Of a stretch of 64,000 nucleotides of DNA, positions 28,501 to 36,148 are shown piece by piece (position 1 is the stretch's first letter; each line of letters opens with the position of its first letter). The stretch is from JBFHFS01 sp041583495 (GTDB lineage: Bacteria > Bacteroidota > Bacteroidia > Bacteroidales > Marinilabiliaceae), in the NCBI GenBank assembly GCA_041583495.1, contig JBFHFS010000021.1, forward strand, positions 15,091 to 79,090. The letters are read 5' to 3'. The position numbers were made by a program, and so were the translations under genes. The notes beneath the pieces were generated by a model. The model did no database searches. It was given only the letters and a program-made list of their open reading frames with translations, and was not told where the DNA came from.

Positions 28501-28616
28501 TGGGTGTAACCATGATTGGCGGGTTGCTGGGGTCCACCGTCATCACCCTGTTGGTAGTGCCCACCTTCTATGCCATTCTTCACCGGCGCGAACAGGTGAC
28601 CACTGAAACTATTTAA
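25509..28616 (+). CDS. RND efflux pump, inner membrane permease (AcrB/HAE1 family)
   Basis: A 1035-residue proton-driven multidrug pump subunit with twelve expected membrane helices. It starts KLPEISVKRPVATIMLFLAV and has the conserved segments VYPGAAADEVEQQVTRQLE, the TM4 area with MSLIIAIGMVVDNAIVVLEN (Asp-Asn pair; the second Asp of the AcrB proton relay is not present, as in several HAE1/HME groups), and the TM10 area GIVVNNGIVLVDYTN. Two periplasmic porter halves follow TM1 and TM7. Substrate class is unknown: drugs, solvents, bile-like compounds or metals are possible. Confidence 0.94.
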   Translation: MKLPEISVKRPVATIMLFLAVLLFGVVSLLRLPLDVLPEMELPTLTVITVYPGAAADEVEQQVTRQLEGILSGTEHLKEITSQSKENVSFVALQFDWGTDVTAAANNARDLIELVKNKLPNDARNPIIFKVNSSMMPVLVYGITATQSYDALDQIIENDIASPIRKVAGVGTALVLGTPTREIQVNIDPQKLKAYHLSIAQISTILKAENISIPGGNLKVGDNDFAVRVPGEIKEVDQLREIALVNFNGTIIRLKDVAGIDDGFEEKDSYSRTLSGQGAAFMVQKQSGENTLEVVKGVRAKIDEVQKKLPKDVKIQEVMNADELITESVSSLSSSLWYALFFVVLVVLAFLRDWRQGFIVFLTIPFSLITAFIMMFMVGWTINIFSLMSLIIAIGMVVDNAIVVLENITQHIEKGARPLQAAIFGTSEMGQAITASILTTLMVFLPMVFMGGIVGILFKQLALLTAITLIASLFTAMTLTPMVSSKMMRASREKDKKRHGNLYEWSEKPFLFLEGIYKTTLGWAVHHKSVTAVLTLLLFVVTLWMGRWIGSDYIPEFDAGDVAAVIETEVGTSAEKTDSVARVVMNIFKEEIPELTEGSLAAISGQTEDGTLSTVGFSEGKNISTILGHLTLPNKRDRSAKEISEVISARIEQIPEVINFHVTGGSVLSAAVTGNKKPVEINIYGKEFGEINPLAQDITTRLEQVGGFSNVSNTVDDGKLEVQVNIDKRKASSMGLNAAMIGLQIRQSIYGAEAGEFKDGGEEFTIMVRYASNSRSGIEQVKNIMLTNLLGNQVPLVSVAEVTTGTGALQINRFAQQRVVKVMAELNAVSLGDARVKAEQIIASLDVPDGVEVELAGQTSDQGESFGELYLILFIGIALVYMVMAGQFESFRDPFIIMFAIPLTFTGVILAFLLTGLTLSVTTFIGVIMLMGIVVNNGIVLVDYTNLLRKRGLNLYEAVQEAGRSRLRPVLMTSLTTILGMLPMALSRGMGRELYSPLGVTMIGGLLGSTVITLLVVPTFYAILHRREQVTTETI

Positions 28617-28677
28617 ACATATGTAGCGAGTCCTGAATCAAAATAGGGACAACTCATCCAATCATATACAACAAAAA

Positions 28678-28995
28678 ATGTACGAGAATATGAAAATGAT
28701 TTATTGCACCTGCAACGTTTCGGTCCTGGATGAGATAATCAAGGTCCTGGATGACACTCATATCCGCGATTACCAGGTGATCGAGCAGGTTACCGTTAAG
28801 AATAAAAAAGGCGACCACCGTTTTAACAATGCGGTATGGCCGGGGTATAATTCGGCGGTGCTCATGCAAATCAGTGAGCAGGCGAAAGTGGAACAACTTC
28901 TTGGCAGTCTGAAGGCTTATAACAGTAAGGTCTTTAACGATAACGAACTGGTGACTGTGTGCAGCTGGTCGCTAGAGAACTACTTTTATGATTAA
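28678..28995 (+). CDS. Small PII-like protein associated with the RND operon
   Basis: A 105-residue cytoplasmic protein with a beta-alpha-beta layout like PII signal proteins and the DUF3240 proteins found beside metal RND pumps: KMIYCTCNVSVLDEIIKVLD, then QVIEQVTVKNKKGD, and a second half around AVLMQISEQAKVEQLLGSL and NDNELVTVCSW. It lies 61 bp after the pump gene on the same strand. Two Cys at its N-terminus (YCTCNV) could bind metal. A sensory or regulatory role for the pump is inference from position and fold. Confidence 0.65.
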   Translation: MYENMKMIYCTCNVSVLDEIIKVLDDTHIRDYQVIEQVTVKNKKGDHRFNNAVWPGYNSAVLMQISEQAKVEQLLGSLKAYNSKVFNDNELVTVCSWSLENYFYD

Positions 28996-29233
28996 GGAGT
29001 TCGGCGCAAAGGTTTGTTGCTGTATCAGCCCTTTATCCCCTCTGAGAACGGGTAGGACAAGGGGCTTATTTACATAGGACTGGTCATTTGCCCTTCTCCT
29101 TCCTGAGTCAAAGGACGGATTGGTCGGTTTGGTATAAGGTTTTACCGTTTCTGTCGAGAAAAAGGATCCATTGATATAATGAATTTTGCCAATAACCTAC
29201 ATAAGCCTTAATTGAACAAAAAATATTTAGACT

Positions 29234-30112
29234 ATGAAACGACTAATTTTGTTATTAACTGTTCTGCTTCCCGGAATTCTAATGAATTCTCAAAAGGTTG
29301 AATCCACCTGGAGTGCAACACCTCTTTTAATGGATGGCAGCAGCGCTGATTGGGATGGAATGCTCAAGGAGTATAATTCCAAAGCTAAGATGTTTTATGA
29401 GGTATTAAATGATGATGAGTATCTGTTTTTAAGATTTCAGATCTCTGATGAAACAGCTAAAAATCAATTTATGATGGCCGGCTTTGAGATTGATTTTTCA
29501 GACAAAGGAAGGCCAAAGTTAAAAGCCTCCATTAAGTTTCCTGCAATGGAGAGGTCTAATGATAAACAAAGGGAAGGCTCAAGGGAAGACATGAGGTCCA
29601 ATAATTCTCAACAAAGGGGAGGCCAGGGCCAGGAAAAACCCGATATCCTGAATAAGTATATTCTGCAGGCCAGTTTTGCCGGGATAGAAGGTTTTAAAAG
29701 GCAGCAGGGATTAATCCAAAACAAACAGAACCCTGATACTCCATTTACCTATGGGCTAAAGGGAGATAAGAATAAAAATATAATCTTGGAGATCCGGATT
29801 CCTTTTACCGAGTTGTTTGAGGAAGGTCAATCCATGGATCAGATGGCTAAATCCAAATTGAAAATAACCCCCAAACTTCTGGCGCTTAAACAGTCGTCAA
29901 TGGGTCAGGGGCAGGGTCAGCAAGGCGGAATGGCTTCGAGAGGCGGCATGGGAGGCGGCATGGGTAGTGGTATGGGAGGCGGCATGGGTGGCCCCGGAAT
30001 GGGCTCAGGTGGCGGACCAGGAGGTGGAATGAGGCAAGGTGGCAGTAGCCAGCAGTCGACCTCCAGTCAGCAATCCTTTACCCTGAAAGTTAAGTTGACC
30101 CAGGGCGAATAG
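29234..30112 (+). CDS. Secreted protein with CBM9/DOMON-like domain and Gly/Met-rich tail
   Basis: A 292-residue exported protein with signal peptide MKRLILLLTVLLPGILMNSQ. The first half (STWSATPLLMDGSSADWDG to about residue 200) resembles the carbohydrate-binding family 9-like fold found in many Bacteroidota secreted proteins, with a Gln/Arg/Ser insertion around residue 110-130. Residues about 225-265 are a low-complexity run of Gly, Met and Ser (GGMGGGMGSGMGGGMGG), followed by a Gln/Ser stretch and a final beta-strand. No catalytic motif. Function unknown; monocistronic. Confidence 0.7.
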   Translation: MKRLILLLTVLLPGILMNSQKVESTWSATPLLMDGSSADWDGMLKEYNSKAKMFYEVLNDDEYLFLRFQISDETAKNQFMMAGFEIDFSDKGRPKLKASIKFPAMERSNDKQREGSREDMRSNNSQQRGGQGQEKPDILNKYILQASFAGIEGFKRQQGLIQNKQNPDTPFTYGLKGDKNKNIILEIRIPFTELFEEGQSMDQMAKSKLKITPKLLALKQSSMGQGQGQQGGMASRGGMGGGMGSGMGGGMGGPGMGSGGGPGGGMRQGGSSQQSTSSQQSFTLKVKLTQGE

Positions 30113-30160
30113 AATTTCAGGGACCGACCATGAATTGTCATCCGAAGTTCCCTCCTCTAC

Positions 30161-30364
30161 CTATTTCCAGCTATATAGTGCGGCATTTGCAGGGGTGAAA
30201 TCATCGGTATATTCTGAAGAAAAATGAACCTGGGTCTCTTTATTTCCAACCGAGGGTGAGGGTAAAATCTTTATTTCCGGAGGTCTGTTTTCAGAAATTA
30301 AAGCCAGCTTGCCATTGGATATGGTGTAACTGGTTTGCCAATGATGAGGGCCCCTCCGGAAATA
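30161..30364 (-). pseudogene. Possible 3' remnant of a lost gene
   Basis: An open frame with no start, directly downstream of the fucosidase gene on the same strand. It reads like protein, for example TSYTISNGKLALIS, PPEIKILPSPSVGNKE and DFTPANAALYSWK before a TAG at 30161-30163. An upstream stop at 30365 follows a GGGG run (30347-30350), and adding one base there would join it to an upstream protein-like frame. The family is not recognised; it may be an old C-terminal domain. Confidence 0.35.
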
Positions 30365-30402
30365 TCAAGGCAGAGATATGTGAAAATTCTTCCGGGGAGG
30401 AA

Positions 30403-31449
30403 TTAGGGGAGGTCGTTTTTTAATCGTGTTTTTAATTGGGTCAAAATTTCAATGTCTTTATCCCTGATTCTCCCCTGACGAGTGGGGGGACAGTTTAGAA
30501 TTAAAATATTATCCTGGGCCGTTGCCACTTTATAGATATCCACCAATTGGTCAACGGGTTTATAAACCGTATCGGTTGTGTTATAAAACCACCGTTGGCT
30601 GATACATACAGTAGATTCCCAGGGCATATAGTATTCCTGACCATTATGGGAAAATAATTTCGGTTCATTCATCACGGGTAAATACGGATCACCCAATCTA
30701 AAATCACTTGGGAAATAACGGATAGGATAGCCTTTCTTTTGATCTTTGGGTAATACCGGATGGTGATCCGGATTGTCAGGGAGTCCAATGGTCCAATTCA
30801 CTCCAATCTGGCAGTCCGGCTCTTGCGATTTAATGGTTTGATAGATTTGGTTTAGAGGCCATCTCTCATTCTTTTTGGTCCAGCCTCCGTCGAACCAAAA
30901 CTCCACCACATTTGTATGCTTTTTAGTAATCTTCAGCAATTCATTCAATTGGTTAATCATATAGGCATTGTAGGTGCTGTCGAGATTGGCGTTTTTAACC
31001 TCCCCATTTCTATTTCTATCCCACAAGGAGTAATACAGGCCCAGGCCAACATCCAACTTCTTACAGGCCTTTGCTACAGCTTCAATTACATTGGTGGGGT
31101 TGCCCGAATTAGCGACATCATATTCGGTATATTGGCTATCCCATAAACAAAATCCATCATGATGTTTGGTTATTAGAATCACATATTTCATTCCGGCATT
31201 TTGGGCTGTCTTAACCCATTGTTCAGCATCTACCTCCGTAGGATTGTAGGAGGATGCAGGTTTGGATCCATCGGTCCATTCCATATCATGAAAGGTATTT
31301 AGGCCAAAATGAATGAACATTCCATACTTGCGTTCAATCTGTTTACGTTGTGCTTTATTCGGTTGGGTTGAAGGCGCAGGAAGTATTTGTTTGGGTGTAT
31401 CCGTACACGAAAACAACCCCAGTAGTAGGAGGATAAATAAACTTCTCAT
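30403..31449 (-). CDS. Alpha-L-fucosidase, GH29, lipoprotein
   Basis: Removes alpha-linked L-fucose from glycans. The 348-residue protein has a lipoprotein signal (LFILLLLGLFSC, then TDTPKQ). The GH29 catalytic domain is clear: KYGMFIHFGLNTFHDMEW, YVILITKHHDGFCLW, and the nucleophile Asp in EFWFDGGW (about residue 186). It ends at QGRIRDKDIEILTQLKTRLK, soon after the barrel, so the C-terminal beta-sandwich of many GH29 enzymes is missing. It is 63 bp downstream of a sulfatase gene in the same direction, which points to joint attack on sulfated fucosylated polysaccharides. Confidence 0.92.
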   Translation of the reverse strand: MRSLFILLLLGLFSCTDTPKQILPAPSTQPNKAQRKQIERKYGMFIHFGLNTFHDMEWTDGSKPASSYNPTEVDAEQWVKTAQNAGMKYVILITKHHDGFCLWDSQYTEYDVANSGNPTNVIEAVAKACKKLDVGLGLYYSLWDRNRNGEVKNANLDSTYNAYMINQLNELLKITKKHTNVVEFWFDGGWTKKNERWPLNQIYQTIKSQEPDCQIGVNWTIGLPDNPDHHPVLPKDQKKGYPIRYFPSDFRLGDPYLPVMNEPKLFSHNGQEYYMPWESTVCISQRWFYNTTDTVYKPVDQLVDIYKVATAQDNILILNCPPTRQGRIRDKDIEILTQLKTRLKNDLP

Positions 31450-31512
31450 TTTTATGTTTTTAGGTTAATGGGTTTGGGGCGGGCTATCGTTGTAAAACAC
31501 TCTGGTTCGTTT

Positions 31513-32835
31513 TTATTCAGAATCTTTCCAGAGGGGATGTTTTTTTAAGGCATCTTCCAGCTTGCGTTTTAAATTTTTTTCGTGGTCGAGGAGGGAATCA
31601 TCGGCCAGGGGGCTTTTTTCCAGGATATCCTGGTCCAGATTAAAAAAACGGCCATCCTGATACAACTTATAATGCAGGGTTCTGATAAACCTATTCCTGT
31701 ATCGATTCACATTTTTGCCCCACTTGGGGTCGTAATGCACCAAAGCCGTTTCCCTGGCCCTGTATTTTTCACCTCTCAACAGGGGTAAAAAGCTATATCC
31801 GTCCGACTTCACTGTTTTATTAACCAAATCGGCGAATGTGGGAAAGAAATCGCTAAACTCAATTAATCCATCGAAAGCAAATCCTTTGGTGATGCAGGCC
31901 GGCCAGGATACAATTAAGGGAACATGGGTGCCGGCATCGATGGTATTGCCTTTCCCTCCTCTGATTACGCCTTCTTGGGTTTGAGAAAAGATGGATGGAT
32001 GTGTTCCATTATCTCCGGTGAAGATTACAATGGTATTGTTGTCTATCTGAAGCTCTTTAAGCCTTGAGGTTATTTTACCCACAATCTTATCGGTATAAGC
32101 GACCATCTCCTTAAAGTAGCAGGTATCTTTTTTATGACGCGTGGTTGGGTCTTCCCATTCTGCCGACTCAGGTGTGGGGACGAAGGGATCGTGCACCAGT
32201 ACCATTGGGTAATAGACAAAGAAGGGCGTCTCTTTTTTTCTTTGTATGAAGTCCAGAATATAATCTGAGAAAATATCTGGTCCGTAGGCTTCCGGGTTTC
32301 TTGTCAGCAACTCGCCATTTTGCTCTATGAGGGGGTCGGCATACCTTCCGCCCAAATTAGCCGTCTGGGTTAATTGCCACAAACAATATTCATCGAAACC
32401 CAGTTTATGAGGTTTGCTTTGGTCGTTCCAATCGGGAATTTCATCTTTATAAGCCAGTCCGTTTAGTTGCCATTTACCGGCGATGCAGGTGGCATAACCG
32501 GCCTCTTGCAGGAGGTTGCCAAAGGTGTATTGTTGGGTTCCCAAATGACCAAAGTAGTCATAGTTACGATAGTTATACAGGCCCGTCATCATTTTCACTC
32601 TCGAGGGTGTGCACAGGGGTTGTGACACACAATTGTTAAACTGAATCCCCTTCGAGGCCAGGTTGTCCAGCACTGGGGTTTCATATGAGGTGCTGCCATA
32701 AGTTCCCAAACACTCATAGCCCATATCGTCGGCCATAATAAGGATAATATTGGGTTGGTCGACCCGCTTATCCTTCTTACATGATAAAAGGGACAGAGAC
32801 AAAAAAAGGATAACGAAAACAGCCGTGATTTTCAT
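31513..32835 (-). CDS. Sulfatase (arylsulfatase family S1), lipoprotein
   Basis: Removes sulfate esters, probably from a sulfated sugar. The start at 32835 gives the lipoprotein signal ITAVFVILFLSLSLLSC followed by KKDKR; the open frame runs 48 codons further upstream without protein-like content. Length 440 residues. Hallmarks: metal ligands in NIILIMADDMGYECLG, the formylglycine signature CTPSR (about residue 75), TGLYNYRNY, and FTGDNGTHPS, which carries the second metal-binding Asp-Asn. Activity requires a formylglycine-generating enzyme, not seen in the window. Likely in one operon with the fucosidase. Confidence 0.92.
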   Translation of the reverse strand: MKITAVFVILFLSLSLLSCKKDKRVDQPNIILIMADDMGYECLGTYGSTSYETPVLDNLASKGIQFNNCVSQPLCTPSRVKMMTGLYNYRNYDYFGHLGTQQYTFGNLLQEAGYATCIAGKWQLNGLAYKDEIPDWNDQSKPHKLGFDEYCLWQLTQTANLGGRYADPLIEQNGELLTRNPEAYGPDIFSDYILDFIQRKKETPFFVYYPMVLVHDPFVPTPESAEWEDPTTRHKKDTCYFKEMVAYTDKIVGKITSRLKELQIDNNTIVIFTGDNGTHPSIFSQTQEGVIRGGKGNTIDAGTHVPLIVSWPACITKGFAFDGLIEFSDFFPTFADLVNKTVKSDGYSFLPLLRGEKYRARETALVHYDPKWGKNVNRYRNRFIRTLHYKLYQDGRFFNLDQDILEKSPLADDSLLDHEKNLKRKLEDALKKHPLWKDSE

Positions 32836-33377
32836 AGGTACATAGGTTTTTAGGGTAAATGGCATTCGCGGTGCCTCTTTTTTCTCGAATGGCCAGGTTA
32901 ACCCTCCAGACCATCCTTTTTCCGGCATATTTACAAAATGGTTGAAGTGGAGGGGTTTTTTGCCGGGCTGCGTATGCAAGATATAAAATATTGATTAAAT
33001 AATTACCGGGTGCGTTCACTGCGGTATTGATCGGAATGGGATTCAGTATGAATTAAATGTATTCCGTCGCTGAATTATGCGGTGATCATAGAAATGCCGC
33101 ATCGCTTGGGAGGCGTTTGGGCGTGTAAATTTTCACAATTAGGACATACCCGCTGGGTTTGGGCAGCCATTCTTTTTTGATACGTTTTGGCCCTTGTGTG
33201 GCCGACCTGGCTCCAATATGCCATTAAGCAAATATAGGATAAAGGCGTTCCGAATAATATAAAACCGCATGACCAAAATCGCCCTATTCATTGTTAAAAT
33301 CCGCCCAAACATCAATTTAGTTTCAGGGTTATCTTAATTGTGGGCTTATTTATTCTCGATAAACTAATTTAATAAGG
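32836..33377. other. Divergent intergenic region, 542 bp
   Basis: It separates the sulfatase (minus) from the metallophosphoesterase (plus). A CAAATATA at 33229-33236 reads TATATTTG on the minus strand, a -7 box match, which would give the sulfatase mRNA a leader of nearly 400 nt. No matching -33 TTG was found. An 80-residue minus frame reaching into this region (32777-33019) is not convincing. Confidence 0.4.
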
Positions 33378-34592
33378 ATGCCGGAATCATTCAAAAAACT
33401 ACTGACAATTGCCTTCTTCATAATTCTTATTGAGCCCGTATTGTATTGTCAGACATGGCGTTTTGCCGTGGTTGGGGACACCCACGTGGGGTCATCGGAT
33501 ACAATTGCTGAAATGGTTCCCTATATGTTGGCAGATAACATAGACTGTATTTTCATTCCCGGCGATCTTGCTGAAGGTGGCCTAGCCGCCTCGGGTGCTG
33601 AATTGATGGCTCAACTTACCAAGTGGCAAACCCTGATGAAGCCCTTATATGATGACGGAATCGGTGTTTATCCTATTTATGGAAATCATGAAGATGATGC
33701 GCGCAACAATGTAAACATGTGGAATGCTGTGTTTTCGGGTGATTATGCCCTGCCACAAAATGGTCCTGTGGGGGAAGAGAACTTTACCTATTCGGTAAGT
33801 CATAAAAATGCGCTTTTTATTGCACTCGATAATTATAAAAATATTCATGAGGTTAATCAGGAATGGCTCGATGAACAACTTGCATCGAATGGGGCACCCC
33901 ATGTTTTTGTTTTTGGACACGAGGCGGCTTTTAAGGTTTTTCATGCAGATTGTCTCGACGATTCATTAGAAGCCCGGAACGCTTTTTGGCAAAGTCTTAC
34001 GCAAGCAGGTGTTAAGACCTATTTCTGTGGGCACGATCATTTTTTAGATGTCGCCAGAATTGATGATGGGGACGGAAATGAGGATAATGATCTGTACCAA
34101 TATTTAGTGGGCACCGGCGGAGGTTGGTTGATGAACAAATACAGCAATTATAATGGCGAGAATTCCCACTATAGTCCTAAGCGTATGTTTCATGAAATGG
34201 AATATGGATATGCTTTGGTTGAGGTTAGCGGCGGGACACCAACCGATAACCAGGTGACTATTACCTGGAAAAAACGCGTATGGAATACAACAACTTTAGC
34301 CAATGAATACGTGGCCACCTCAAATGTTATCCAATACTCAGTAAATACGTCAATCACCAGTATCGATAGCCCGGATGAAAGAACAGGAGCGCTGTTCCCA
34401 AACCCTGCAGCGGGTTTTATAACCCTTTCGGGGTTGAAAGGTCAAACAATAATCTATAATTTGATGGGTGTTGAAATGTGGTCGGGCTTTATTGAGGGGA
34501 CCCAACAAATTGATGTTAGGGCTTTCCCGAATGGCGTTTATTTACTTAAGAATAAGCATTTGGCCACAAAATTTATGGTTGTAAACGAATAA
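33378..34592 (+). CDS. Secreted metallophosphoesterase with T9SS sorting domain
   Basis: A 404-residue calcineurin-like phosphoesterase. Signal peptide (KKLLTIAFFIILIEPVLYCQ), then the metal-binding motifs in order: GDTHVG, GDLAEGG, GNHEDD, GHEAAF and GHDHFLD, which make the dinuclear metal site. The C-terminal 75 residues are a type A T9SS sorting domain (ALFPNPAAGFITLSG, then FPNGVYLL). So it is exported across the outer membrane by T9SS and probably surface-bound or released. The substrate could be a phosphomonoester or diester. The ATG at 33378 has AAGG upstream. The DUF1566 gene follows after 10 bp. Confidence 0.9.
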   Translation: MPESFKKLLTIAFFIILIEPVLYCQTWRFAVVGDTHVGSSDTIAEMVPYMLADNIDCIFIPGDLAEGGLAASGAELMAQLTKWQTLMKPLYDDGIGVYPIYGNHEDDARNNVNMWNAVFSGDYALPQNGPVGEENFTYSVSHKNALFIALDNYKNIHEVNQEWLDEQLASNGAPHVFVFGHEAAFKVFHADCLDDSLEARNAFWQSLTQAGVKTYFCGHDHFLDVARIDDGDGNEDNDLYQYLVGTGGGWLMNKYSNYNGENSHYSPKRMFHEMEYGYALVEVSGGTPTDNQVTITWKKRVWNTTTLANEYVATSNVIQYSVNTSITSIDSPDERTGALFPNPAAGFITLSGLKGQTIIYNLMGVEMWSGFIEGTQQIDVRAFPNGVYLLKNKHLATKFMVVNE

Positions 34593-34602
34593 AATCAGCT
34601 AT

Positions 34603-36102
34603 ATGAAAGCAATCAGACAGGGCTTTGTTTGGACTTTAATCTTAAGCCTGTTTAGCGTAACGGCATTCGCACAAACATACAATATTGTGGGTACGGGGCA
34701 GACCAATTCGTATAATAATTCAACCGTCATTAGCTTACCTGTTTTAGGCGGCCCCTTCTATGGTCAGAATACCAATCATCCCGGGAATACGCCTTCGTAT
34801 ACCGATCATAAAGATGGAACGATTACCGATAATGTAACAGGTTTAATGTGGGAAAAATCACCCGACCGAAATGGGGACGATGTTATCGATTACTATGATA
34901 AGAGGACCTATTCAACGGCTCTTTCAAATGCTTCTTCATGCAATACAGGTGGATATTCCGATTGGCGTTTGCCAACAATTAAAGAACAATACTCACTCAT
35001 TATGTATTACGGAGCAGAGCCGGGTCCCACGGCTACAAGCCAGGGCACAGCAGTTCCTTTTATCAATACCGACTATTTTGATTTTTCCTATGGTGACCTA
35101 AATGCCAGTGCCCATGGGGCATCGGCCGATGAGCGTATTATTGATGCTCAATATGCGACTTCCACAATCTATGTGTCTACAACGATGAATGGAACTTCAA
35201 CCATGTTCGGGGTTAACTTTGCTGATGGACGCATTAAAGGGTATCCTGCAAACGACAGAAAAAAATATTGCGTGCTATATGTTCGTGACAACAAAGCATA
35301 TGGCAAAAATAATCTCAATGATAATGGCAACGGAACCGTAACAGATAATGCAACGGGTTTAATGTGGATGCAAAAGGATAACGGGACGGCCATTTCATGG
35401 GAAGATGCTTTGACATTTGCTGAGAATTATACCTACGCGGGCTATTCCGACTGGAGATTGCCCCACATAAAAGAGCTGCAAAGCATAACGGATTACACGC
35501 GTTCACCCTCAACCACCAACTCGGCAGCCATAGATCCGGTATTTGAATGTACACCCATCATCAATGAGGCTGGGAATACAGATTTTGGTTACTATTGGAG
35601 TAGTACCACCTTTTGTTCGCAAACCCCAAACAGAGGAGACGATGCTTGCTATATGTCCTTTGGCCGGGCAATGGGATATATGTCTGGTTTGGGGGGATGG
35701 ATAGATGTTCATGGTGCCGGTGCCCAGCGAAGCGATCCCAAAACAGGCGATGTGGCAGATTATCCTTATGGTTTTGGTCCTCAGGGCGATGCTATTCGGA
35801 TTAAAAATTACGTTAGGTTGGTTCGGGATGTCGAAATAATTACCGGGGTAGATGAGTTGACTACAAACATTCAGATGAGAGTGTATCCTAACCCGGTTGT
35901 GGATGTTTTAACGGTGGAGCTGCCTGACTTGAATGTGCCAGATAAGATGCAACTGTTCAACTCAACAGGTCAGTTATTGAAAAATGTAACCCTCGATCGT
36001 ACTCCCGTTACCGAAATCAGTTTTAGGGATTTGCCCAAAGGGGTATATTTTTTAAATGTGCATGTTAATGGGAAGGTGACTTCCAAAATGATTGTAAAAT
36101 AA
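34603..36102 (+). CDS. DUF1566 (Lcl C-terminal) domain protein with T9SS sorting domain
   Basis: A 499-residue secreted protein with signal peptide QGFVWTLILSLFSVTAFA. It contains two copies of the DUF1566 domain: one with DNVTGLMWEKSPDRN and GGYSDWRLPTIKEQY, one with DNATGLMWMQKDNG and AGYSDWRLPHIKELQ. The fold resembles C-type lectin and formylglycine-type domains, which suggests binding rather than catalysis. The last 80 residues are a type A T9SS tail (VYPNPVVDVLTVELP, LPKGVYFLNV). It shares an operon with the metallophosphoesterase; both are T9SS cargo. Confidence 0.88.
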   Translation: MKAIRQGFVWTLILSLFSVTAFAQTYNIVGTGQTNSYNNSTVISLPVLGGPFYGQNTNHPGNTPSYTDHKDGTITDNVTGLMWEKSPDRNGDDVIDYYDKRTYSTALSNASSCNTGGYSDWRLPTIKEQYSLIMYYGAEPGPTATSQGTAVPFINTDYFDFSYGDLNASAHGASADERIIDAQYATSTIYVSTTMNGTSTMFGVNFADGRIKGYPANDRKKYCVLYVRDNKAYGKNNLNDNGNGTVTDNATGLMWMQKDNGTAISWEDALTFAENYTYAGYSDWRLPHIKELQSITDYTRSPSTTNSAAIDPVFECTPIINEAGNTDFGYYWSSTTFCSQTPNRGDDACYMSFGRAMGYMSGLGGWIDVHGAGAQRSDPKTGDVADYPYGFGPQGDAIRIKNYVRLVRDVEIITGVDELTTNIQMRVYPNPVVDVLTVELPDLNVPDKMQLFNSTGQLLKNVTLDRTPVTEISFRDLPKGVYFLNVHVNGKVTSKMIVK

Positions 36103-36121
36103 AGAAGCGGGCAATAAAGCC

Positions 36122-36129
36122 TATATTTG
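36122..36129 (+). promoter_or_regulatory. Probable -7 box of the two-component operon
   Basis: TATATTTG, an exact TAnnTTTG match, 20 nt before the kinase ATG. The -33 region overlaps the end of the DUF1566 gene and has no TTG at ideal spacing. Confidence 0.4.
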
Positions 36130-36148
36130 TAATTCATCTCAAAATAAA

